In this document: piece after piece, positions 20,913 through 27,927 of the stretch
How positions within the stretch are numbered: the first letter of the stretch is position 1
Layout of the letters: every line of letters begins with the position of its first letter
Notes under the pieces: model-generated
The model's input: the letters and a program-made list of their open reading frames with translations, nothing else
Told to the model about the DNA's origin: nothing
Database searches by the model: none
From: an uncultured Collinsella sp.
GTDB taxonomy: Bacteria; Actinomycetota; Coriobacteriia; Coriobacteriales; Coriobacteriaceae
Direction: 5' to 3'
DNA: 27,927 nt
Assembly: GCA_958431945.1 (NCBI GenBank)
Contig: CAUASQ010000006.1
Coordinates: forward strand, 1 to 27,927
Program-made: the position numbers and the translations under genes

Positions 20913-23900
20913 CTAGCGACCGTCACCACCGAGCAGCGCCAGAACATCCTCGCGCGTGAACAGCGCCGACGAGATGCCGTCGCCGCCGAGCACGCTGTTG
21001 ACCAGGTCGCGCTTGGACTCCTGCATCTGCATAATGCGTTCCTCGATCGTGTCCTTGGCGATGAGCTTGTACACGGTCACGGTATGTTGCTGGCCAATAC
21101 GATGCGCGCGGTCAGTCGCCTGGTCCTGCGCGGCCACGTTCCACCACGGGTCGTAGTGGATGACCACGTCAGCCGCCGTCAGGTTAAGGCCCACGCCGCC
21201 CGCCTTGAGCGAAATCAAGAACACCGGTACCTCGCCCGCCTGAAACTGCGCAACCATCTTGGCACGGCTCTCCTTGGATGACGCGCCTGTGAGCTTAAGA
21301 AAGCCGATGTCTTCCTTGGCCAAGCGCTTGCCGATGATATCGAGCATACCCGTAAACTGGCTGAACAACAGGATGCGATGCCCGCCGTCAAGTGCGCCGT
21401 GCACGAGTTCCACGCACGTATCGAGCTTGGCGCTCCCCGCCTTGTAATCCTCGTAGTGCAGACGCGGGTCGCAGCAGATCTGGCGCAGCTTGGTGAGCTC
21501 GGCGAGCACCTTGAGCTTGTCTTTCTTAAACTCGGATGCCTCGCGGTGCTGCACCTGCTGGGCGATGCGGTCCTGGTTTGCCAGGTACAGCTTGCGCTGC
21601 TCACCGGTGAGCTGAGCCACGACAGTGTCCTCGATCTTTTCGGGCAGATCGGCCACCACGTCTTCCTTGACACGGCGCAGCACAAACGGCGACACGAGCG
21701 CCTGCAGGCGAGCGGCACTGTCACCCTCGGCGTGCTCGACCGGGCTTTCGAAGCGCTTGGCGAATGAGTCGCGCGTGCCCAGAAGGCCCGGCATCAAAAA
21801 GTCGAAGATGCTCCAGAGCTCGGACAGACGGTTTTCGATAGGCGTTCCCGTCAAGGCAAAGCGCACGCCGGCCGGCAGGCGCTTGGCAGCGCGGGCCACC
21901 TGGGTGAGCGGGTTTTTAATGTACTGGGCTTCGTCCAGCACCATGCGGGCAAAGTCCTGCTCGACGTACTCGTCGATATCGCGCCGCATAAGGTCATACG
22001 ACGTTACAACCACGTTATGTTCGGCCACGCCGGCGATCTGCACGCGGCGTTGAGCCTTGGCGCCCACAATGGCGCACACATCGAGCGACGGGGCAAAGCG
22101 CTCCAGCTCGGCGGTCCAGTTGTACACAAGCGACGCAGGGCACACCACAAGCGTGGGCTTAGTGTCCCCCGCCTCCACGCGCGCTAGGATATGTGCGATC
22201 ATCTGCAGCGTTTTGCCCAGGCCCATGTCGTCGGCCAAGATGCCGCCGAGGCCCAGGTGCTCGAGCGAGCCGAGCCACTGGTAGCCGTCGACCTGATAGC
22301 CGCGCAGTGTGGCCTTGAGCGAGACCGGCACCGTAAAATCCATCTTGCCGAGCGTATCCAAGCGCTCGACGGTGCGACGGAATGCAGCGTCGCGATCGGC
22401 TTCGAGCGCGGGCGTGCGCGCAAGCATGCTGTCGACGAACAGGGTACTCGACGCGGGAAGCGACACGCCGTCGAGCAGGTCGACGGCATCGACGCCCAAG
22501 TCCTCGGCAAGGCCAAACGCGGCACGGGCGCCCTCGTCCAGGCGGATGATATCGCCGGACGTGAGACGTGCAAACGTCTGGTGACGCTTGTAGGAATCGA
22601 GGTAGATGGCAAGGTCTGCCGCCGAAAGGCCGCTCGCGCCCAGTTCGACGTCGAGCAGGTTACTCTTGACGGTCGCACGCACCGAAAGCTTGGGCGCAGG
22701 GCGGACCGAGACCTGGCGCAGGCGGTCGCTGAGCATGACCTCGCCCAGCTCGGACAGGGCAGACAGGCCCTCGGTCAGCAGGCGGAACAAGCTCTCGTCA
22801 TCGCGTTCCTCAAACGCCAGGCCACCCTCGTAGAAATCGAAATACAGGGCCGCCGTATCCATAACGCGAAACTCCGCCATCATGTCACGGGGCGGCACGC
22901 CGGGGCGCTGCTCTTCGAAGGGGCTGCCCGGAGCGCCCAGACTAAAGAGATCTGCCGACCAGTCGCCGTAGGTAACCGTAATTTTGCAGGTCACGAGCCC
23001 ATCGTCGACGCCAATCTCAAAATGGAAACTCGCCTCGGGCGCCACGGCGTCAAGTACGGCGGGAGCGGTCAGGTCGGTGTAGTCGCGCAAGACAGGCAGT
23101 GCCATGCGGCAGAACTCGCCCACCTGGTCGGCGGCGATATGGACCGGCGTGCGGCAGGGCAACAAGTGCGATAGGAACGGCGCCGCGTGTTGGGCAAACG
23201 CCACATCGGTACGGCGCGCGCGGCGCGTGTCGACCAGGTAGGCAACGTCACCCGAAGCAAAGCAGTATGCATCGGCGGGCAGGCGAAGGTCGTAGCTGCC
23301 GCCGACCGCCGGCGCAATCTTGGCGGCAAGGAGCGGCAGGCGCTTGGTCGGGGCTTCATCCTCCCCTTGCGGTGCCGGCTCGACCGCCACGTCGTAGGCA
23401 CGATGCGCCGTCGTTCCCCGCGACCAGGCAGGCTCAAAGGAAATGGTCCTGCCACGCAGCAGGTCCAGTACGGACACGATGGAATACTCGGATACCGGCA
23501 ACTGACGCTCGGCGACAAAGCCGCTGCGGGCAAAGTCGTACGATGCCGAACGCGAGCTCGTAATATCGCCTAGGTAGGCGACCGTCGTTGCGACAAGGTC
23601 GAGCAACTGTACCGAAACGTCGTCAAAGGCTTCGGGCACATGAAGAAACGTGAGCTTCTTGCCGTACGAGAACGTGCCGCCTCGTACATAGGCGTCGGCC
23701 ATGCCGTCGATATCCTTGACCACATAGGACACCGAACCGCAGCGAATGCGGAACTCGAGCGCCCAGCTAAAGCGGTCGGCGAACAGCGGATTGTAGTACG
23801 GCACCAACGAGGGCTCCAGCACCGCCTTGGGAGCATCGGGATCGACGGCACCGGCAAGCTTGCGGCGCATGCTCGCCAGCTCATCCATGCGCACGTCCGA

Positions 23901-24377
23901 AAGATCGGAGAGCGCCGCCATGAGGCTGGGGCTCGTGGGGACGGGTGCCGGAAAGGGAAAGTTGGGATTGACGGCCGGCGCTTTGGGCGCGGTGCGCGCG
24001 GGCTGTTTCGGCTGCGCCGTAAACGTGCGGACCGGCGTGCGCAGCCCCTCAACAGGCTCAATGCCGCTGGCGTCCAGGTATGCCAGCGCTGTGGCGATGG
24101 CGTGCTTGCACATACCGGGGTAGCGATAGGCAGCGGGGCAATCGCAGTCGTAGTCGATTACCTCGTGCTCGTCCATGTCGAGCGCCACGTGCGTCTTGTA
24201 CAGGTCGCCGCGCGAACCGCGCACCGAGCCCTCAACCGTCACGTTTTTGGAGAAGCGCGAGCCGCTGTCCTCAATCGACAGCACGGCGCCGTTGAGCATG
24301 AGCGAGCGGCCCTTCATAAAGGTGCCGCTCAGCGCCGCCTCTTTCCGGAGCGCCTGCACAAACGTCCCCTGTGCCAT
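20913..24377 (-). CDS. SNF2-family DNA helicase/translocase with SWIM zinc finger
   Basis: 1154 aa. A SWIM-type zinc finger sits near the N-terminus (C78, C80, C90, H92 in CDCPAAYRYPGMCKH), followed by a long (about 100-690) bacterial SNF2-associated region. The SF2 helicase core is in the C-terminal third: Walker A DDMGLGKT (about 720), VVCPASLVYNW, DEAQYIKN (about 811), LTGTPIENR, LFSQFTGML, LISLKAGGVGLNLTAAD and DRAHRIGQ. Such proteins are ATP-driven double-stranded-DNA translocases that remodel protein-DNA or RNA polymerase complexes; the bacterial substrate is mostly unknown. The start at 24377 follows GGAGGAAGTG. It begins 38 nt after the dnaE stop with no terminator between, so it is probably cotranscribed with dnaE. 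Confidence 0.93.
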   Translation of the reverse strand: MAQGTFVQALRKEAALSGTFMKGRSLMLNGAVLSIEDSGSRFSKNVTVEGSVRGSRGDLYKTHVALDMDEHEVIDYDCDCPAAYRYPGMCKHAIATALAYLDASGIEPVEGLRTPVRTFTAQPKQPARTAPKAPAVNPNFPFPAPVPTSPSLMAALSDLSDVRMDELASMRRKLAGAVDPDAPKAVLEPSLVPYYNPLFADRFSWALEFRIRCGSVSYVVKDIDGMADAYVRGGTFSYGKKLTFLHVPEAFDDVSVQLLDLVATTVAYLGDITSSRSASYDFARSGFVAERQLPVSEYSIVSVLDLLRGRTISFEPAWSRGTTAHRAYDVAVEPAPQGEDEAPTKRLPLLAAKIAPAVGGSYDLRLPADAYCFASGDVAYLVDTRRARRTDVAFAQHAAPFLSHLLPCRTPVHIAADQVGEFCRMALPVLRDYTDLTAPAVLDAVAPEASFHFEIGVDDGLVTCKITVTYGDWSADLFSLGAPGSPFEEQRPGVPPRDMMAEFRVMDTAALYFDFYEGGLAFEERDDESLFRLLTEGLSALSELGEVMLSDRLRQVSVRPAPKLSVRATVKSNLLDVELGASGLSAADLAIYLDSYKRHQTFARLTSGDIIRLDEGARAAFGLAEDLGVDAVDLLDGVSLPASSTLFVDSMLARTPALEADRDAAFRRTVERLDTLGKMDFTVPVSLKATLRGYQVDGYQWLGSLEHLGLGGILADDMGLGKTLQMIAHILARVEAGDTKPTLVVCPASLVYNWTAELERFAPSLDVCAIVGAKAQRRVQIAGVAEHNVVVTSYDLMRRDIDEYVEQDFARMVLDEAQYIKNPLTQVARAAKRLPAGVRFALTGTPIENRLSELWSIFDFLMPGLLGTRDSFAKRFESPVEHAEGDSAARLQALVSPFVLRRVKEDVVADLPEKIEDTVVAQLTGEQRKLYLANQDRIAQQVQHREASEFKKDKLKVLAELTKLRQICCDPRLHYEDYKAGSAKLDTCVELVHGALDGGHRILLFSQFTGMLDIIGKRLAKEDIGFLKLTGASSKESRAKMVAQFQAGEVPVFLISLKAGGVGLNLTAADVVIHYDPWWNVAAQDQATDRAHRIGQQHTVTVYKLIAKDTIEERIMQMQESKRDLVNSVLGGDGISSALFTREDVLALLGGDGR

Positions 24378-24415
24378 CACTTCCTCCAATCTCGCACGGA
24401 CCAGCAAGGTCGCCC

Positions 24416-27400
24416 TTAGATCACCGTCACTCTGCCTTGGTTACCCACGATGGCCTTGGCCTCGGCTAGCAGCGGAATCGAGCGCGCGTTGACCTTAGCA
24501 GGTACCTCGGCACGCAGCACGCGCCCGTCCACCTGCTCGATAAAGATCTCCACACGGTCGCCGCCCGGGTTGGTGGTGAACACCGTGGCAAGACGCGCCA
24601 TATTGCCCTGGCTAAAGCGGCTGTTGGGCACCATGACCTCAAACACCTTGGGCTTGTTGTTCTCCTCGTTGAGCTCCAGCGGCACAATCTCCTGCGCGAT
24701 GATCTGGTCGCCGCGGTCCGAGCGCTCGAGCTTGCCCTTAATGCGCACAAACGCATCGGACAGCTGTGCACCGGTCTCGGGATCGACCTCGCCGTACAGG
24801 TACCCCTCGGCCTCCTTGTAGGTCTTGGGGAACACGACGACGGTGGCCTCGCCTTCCATGTCCTCGAGCTGCACGATGCCCATGGGGTCACCGTTTTTGG
24901 TCACGCGCTTGGACACACTCGAGACCATACCGGCCCACCACAGCGCCTTACCCTCGGGAATCTCCTGGTTGATGGTGCCGCCCGTAGGATTCTGAACTTC
25001 GTAGCCGGTGTCGATCTGCGAGAACGAAAAGTCGCGCGCCTTGGCTAGCGCATACTCAAACGGGCGCAGCGGATGGTCCGAGACATAGATGCCCAGAACC
25101 TCTTTCTCCTGGCTCAGCTTAAGGTGGCGGTCCCACTCCTGGCCATCCGGATCGGGCACGCTGACCTCAAAGCCCGAGCCCTCAACGTCGCCAAACATAT
25201 CGAAGAACGACGTCTGGCCGCTTGCGCGATCCTTCTGGCGCTTCACGGCGGCATCGATGATGTTCTCGGGGTTGTTCTTGTCCACAAAGTGCATCATCTG
25301 GCGGCGCGGATAGCCCGTGGAGTCGAAGGCGCCTGCCTTGATCAGCGATTCAATCACGCGACGGTTGGCCTGGCTCGAGTCCACGCGCTCGACAAAGTCA
25401 TGCAACGTCTTAAACGGGCCGCCCGCCTCGCGCTCGGCGATAATCGCCTGTGCCACGCCGGTGCCCACGCCGCGGATGCCGGCCAGACCAAAGCGCACGC
25501 CCTCCTTGGTAGCCGTGAACTCGGTACCGGACTCGTTGACATCTGGCGAAAGCACGGGGATACCGTCGTGACGGCATGCCGAGACGTAGTGCACGATCTT
25601 GTCGGTCTTGCCCGTGTAGGACGTCAGAACGGCCGCCATGTACTCGTGCGGATAGTGCGCCTTGAGCCATGCCGTCTGCATAACCAGAATGGCGTAGCCG
25701 GCGGAGTGCGACTTGTTGAAGGCGTAGGATGCGAACTCGAGAACATCGTCCCAAATCTTCTGGGCAACCTCGCGCGTGTAGTTGTTCTTGATAGCGCCGT
25801 TCATCCAGTGGTCGTAGGTGGTCTCGTCCGAGCCATCCTCCCAGTGGAGCACCGTCGACGTGAGCAGCTTAATCTTCTTCTTAGCCACGGGCTTACGGAT
25901 ACGCGAGTCCGATTCGCCCTTGGAGAAGCCGCACATCTCGACGGAGATGAGCATAACCTGCTCCTGGTAGACCATGGTGCCGTAGGTTTCGCCCAGGATG
26001 TCGTCCAGACGGTCGTCGTAGGAGACGGCCGGCTCCTTGCCGTTCATACGGTTGATGTAGGACGAAACCATGCCGGCGCCCAGCGGGCCCGGGCGGTACA
26101 GGGCGATCAATGCTACGACGTGCTTGTACTCGGTGGGCTTCATGTTCTTGATCGTGGCCGTCATGCCGGCGGACTCGACCTGGAAGACGCCGGCGGTGTG
26201 GCCGGAACCCATGAGCTTAAAGATCTCGGGATCGTCAAAGGGAATATCTTCCTCTTTGATGTCGATGCCGAAGTTCTTTTTGATGTTGGCCTTTGCCTTG
26301 GAGATAACCGTCAGCGTACGCAGGCCCAGGAAGTCCATCTTGAGCAGGCCCATGTCGGCAACGGTATGGCCCTCGTACTGGGTAATCTCGACGCCGCCCT
26401 TGGTGTCGAGCTTGGTGGGCACGTGCTCGTTGACGGGGTCGCGGCAGATCAGAACGGCGCACGCGTGCACGCCCTCGCCACGGGTGAGGCCCTCGATCGA
26501 GAGCGCCGTGTCGATGATGCGGCGGGCGTCGTCGTCCTTTTTATAGGCCTCGGCAAAATCGGGGTTAAACAGATCCTCTTTGCCGGGTTGCTTTTCGAGC
26601 ACCTGCTTGAGCTTGACCTTGGGGTCGCTCGAGACCATCTTGGACAGGCGCTGGCCCATGTAGACCGGGTAGTCCAAGACGCGCGCGGCGTCGTTGATGG
26701 CCTGCTTGGCCTTGATGGTCGAGTAGGTGATGACGTGGGTGACCTTCTCGGGGCCGTAGAGCTGGCGAACGTGCTCCACGACCTCGAGGCGCCGCTCGTC
26801 GTCGAAGTCCATATCGATATCGGGCATCTCGGTACGCTGCGGAGACAGGAACCTCTCGAACATCAGGCCGTTTTCGAGCGGGTCGAACGCGGTGATGTTC
26901 ATGGCATAGGCGACGATAGCGCCGGCTGCCGAGCCACGGCCGGGACCGACGCCGATGCCGTTATCCTTGGCCCATTGCACATACTCGGCAACGATCAAGA
27001 AGTAGGCGGCAAAACCCTTGTCGCAAATGACCTTGTATTCGTACTCAAAGCGCTCTTTGATGTTGACGCCGCCGATCTCGCGCGTGGCCCAGTCGTCACC
27101 GTAGTGCTGGCGCAGGCCCTTCTCGCACTCGCGGCGGAACTGGCTCTCGTGCGTCTCGCCGGGGTCGAGCAACGGAAAGCGCGGCAGGATGATGGAGTCC
27201 CAGTCCAGCTCAACGTAGCACTTGTCGGCGATCTCGAGCGTGTTGTCGCAGGCCTCGGGGCAATACGGGAACATCGCCCGCATCTCCTCCTCGGTCTTCA
27301 TGTAAAACTCCGAGCCGGTCATGCGCATGCGGTTGGGGTCGTCGACCTTGGCGTTCATGCCAATGCACATGATGACGTCCTGCACGGGCGCATCCTCGCG

Positions 27401-27927
27401 GCGCAGGTAGTGGAAGTCGTTGGTAGCGATAACCTTGACGCCCACCTGCTTGGCGATATCGATGAGCGTGCGGTCCATCTGCTCGTCAGTCAGGCCGTTG
27501 TCGGTGGTGATACCGTGTTCCTGGATTTCGATGTAGAAGTCGCCGGGCTCGAAGGTATCACGGAAGGTCTCGGCCCACTTGATGGCGCCTTCCATGTCGC
27601 CGCGGTCGATGTATTTGGGGATAATGCCCGCAATACAGGCGCTCGTGCAGATCATGCCCTTGGCATGGCGGCGCAGGTTGTCGAGCGTCACGCGCGGCTT
27701 GTAGTAAAAGCCCTGCACGGCGGCCTCGGAGACCGTCTGCATCAGGTTGACGTAGCCCTCCTGGTCTTTGGCCAGGAGGATCATGTGGTAGAGCTCGGGC
27801 TTGTGGTCGCGGGCGAGCGTCTCGTCCGGCGTAAAGTAGACCTCGCAGCCAAAGATGGGCTTGATGACCAGAGGCGGCTTGAGCTCGTCGATGTTGCCCT
27901 TCTCGTCCCACATGGCCATGTCCTTCA
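24416..27927 (-). CDS. dnaE: DNA polymerase III alpha subunit, 5' end outside window
   Basis: About 1170 residues are visible; the N-terminal start of the PHP domain lies beyond the window end, and the first visible codons read KDMAMWDEKG. Later PHP residues (KPIFGCEVYFTP, YHMILLAKD, DFHYL) are seen. The polymerase core has MPDIDMDFDDERR with the catalytic Asp pair, GPGRGSAAGAIVAYAM and MDFLGLRTL, as well as YNEEQ-like VYQEQVMLISVEMCGFSKGESD and FNKSHSAGYAILVMQTAWLKAHYPHEYMAA. A tandem helix-hairpin-helix region (GIRGVGTGVAQAI) and a C-terminal OB fold (MVSSVSKRVTKNGDPMGIVQLED) follow. The usual RRAMGKKK segment reads RIRKPVAKKKI and is followed by about 20 extra residues. It is the main replicative polymerase (DnaE, not PolC). 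The stop at 24416 is close to the SNF2 gene. Confidence 0.97.
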   Translation of the reverse strand, partial: KDMAMWDEKGNIDELKPPLVIKPIFGCEVYFTPDETLARDHKPELYHMILLAKDQEGYVNLMQTVSEAAVQGFYYKPRVTLDNLRRHAKGMICTSACIAGIIPKYIDRGDMEGAIKWAETFRDTFEPGDFYIEIQEHGITTDNGLTDEQMDRTLIDIAKQVGVKVIATNDFHYLRREDAPVQDVIMCIGMNAKVDDPNRMRMTGSEFYMKTEEEMRAMFPYCPEACDNTLEIADKCYVELDWDSIILPRFPLLDPGETHESQFRRECEKGLRQHYGDDWATREIGGVNIKERFEYEYKVICDKGFAAYFLIVAEYVQWAKDNGIGVGPGRGSAAGAIVAYAMNITAFDPLENGLMFERFLSPQRTEMPDIDMDFDDERRLEVVEHVRQLYGPEKVTHVITYSTIKAKQAINDAARVLDYPVYMGQRLSKMVSSDPKVKLKQVLEKQPGKEDLFNPDFAEAYKKDDDARRIIDTALSIEGLTRGEGVHACAVLICRDPVNEHVPTKLDTKGGVEITQYEGHTVADMGLLKMDFLGLRTLTVISKAKANIKKNFGIDIKEEDIPFDDPEIFKLMGSGHTAGVFQVESAGMTATIKNMKPTEYKHVVALIALYRPGPLGAGMVSSYINRMNGKEPAVSYDDRLDDILGETYGTMVYQEQVMLISVEMCGFSKGESDSRIRKPVAKKKIKLLTSTVLHWEDGSDETTYDHWMNGAIKNNYTREVAQKIWDDVLEFASYAFNKSHSAGYAILVMQTAWLKAHYPHEYMAAVLTSYTGKTDKIVHYVSACRHDGIPVLSPDVNESGTEFTATKEGVRFGLAGIRGVGTGVAQAIIAEREAGGPFKTLHDFVERVDSSQANRRVIESLIKAGAFDSTGYPRRQMMHFVDKNNPENIIDAAVKRQKDRASGQTSFFDMFGDVEGSGFEVSVPDPDGQEWDRHLKLSQEKEVLGIYVSDHPLRPFEYALAKARDFSFSQIDTGYEVQNPTGGTINQEIPEGKALWWAGMVSSVSKRVTKNGDPMGIVQLEDMEGEATVVVFPKTYKEAEGYLYGEVDPETGAQLSDAFVRIKGKLERSDRGDQIIAQEIVPLELNEENNKPKVFEVMVPNSRFSQGNMARLATVFTTNPGGDRVEIFIEQVDGRVLRAEVPAKVNARSIPLLAEAKAIVGNQGRVTVI

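Noticed and set aside
1..27927. CRISPR arrays, tRNA/rRNA genes, insertion sequences, toxin-antitoxin pairs
   Set aside because: No regularly spaced direct repeats, cloverleaf-like segments, transposase or integrase motifs, or small paired genes were seen on either strand.

Overview
The window looks like chromosomal DNA of a high-GC Gram-positive gut actinobacterium of the class Coriobacteriia, most likely Collinsella or a close relative. This is inferred from the mix of high-GC codon use, strong AAGGAGG-type ribosome binding sites, an actinobacterial/Bacillus-type SOS box before ruvC, sortase-anchored and GGC-lipobox surface proteins, and the fchA-folD/fhs one-carbon genes. No rRNA, tRNA, CRISPR array, insertion sequence or phage gene was found.

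Layout. 1-2661 (minus): a C69 dipeptidase cut by the window edge, a 230-bp imperfect palindromic intergenic element, then the fchA-folD pair. 2847-5463: a zinc-ribbon/TM/ectodomain protein split by an apparent frameshift (minus), then two tandem paralogous lipoproteins (plus), each with its own terminator and each preceded by the same 19-bp sequence. 5769-8255 (plus): a large Tat-exported, LADTG-anchored phosphatidylinositol-specific phospholipase C. 8350-9837: a small PH-like protein (minus) and an orphan DUF1016/YhcG-type nuclease (plus), followed by about 425 bp without a convincing gene. 10263-14008: a double zinc-ribbon protein of unknown function (minus), a CDF cation transporter (plus), and a membrane protein with a PASTA-like ectodomain and heptad repeats (minus). 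14188-18208 (minus): fhs, then ruvC-ruvA-ruvB with 1-nt TGATG overlaps under a probable LexA site. 18346-27927 (minus): dnaE (cut by the window end) -> SNF2/SWIM helicase -> superoxide reductase -> a 661-aa NAD-synthetase-like protein whose catalytic residues are lost in both domains.

How the genes relate. fhs, fchA and folD together cover formate -> 10-formyl-THF -> methenyl-THF -> methylene-THF. The FolD here lacks the cyclohydrolase lysine and glutamine, so FchA probably supplies that step. ruvCAB, dnaE and the SNF2 protein form a DNA replication/repair block. The lipoproteins, phospholipase, split zinc-ribbon protein and PASTA-like protein are envelope/surface functions.

The most unusual items are the NAD-synthetase-like apparent pseudoenzyme, the palindromic element at 905-1134 (which shares a 12-mer with the leader of the phospholipase gene), the frameshifted zinc-ribbon protein, and the duplicated lipoproteins with a shared upstream sequence. 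No clearly new multi-gene defence or mobile system was seen.
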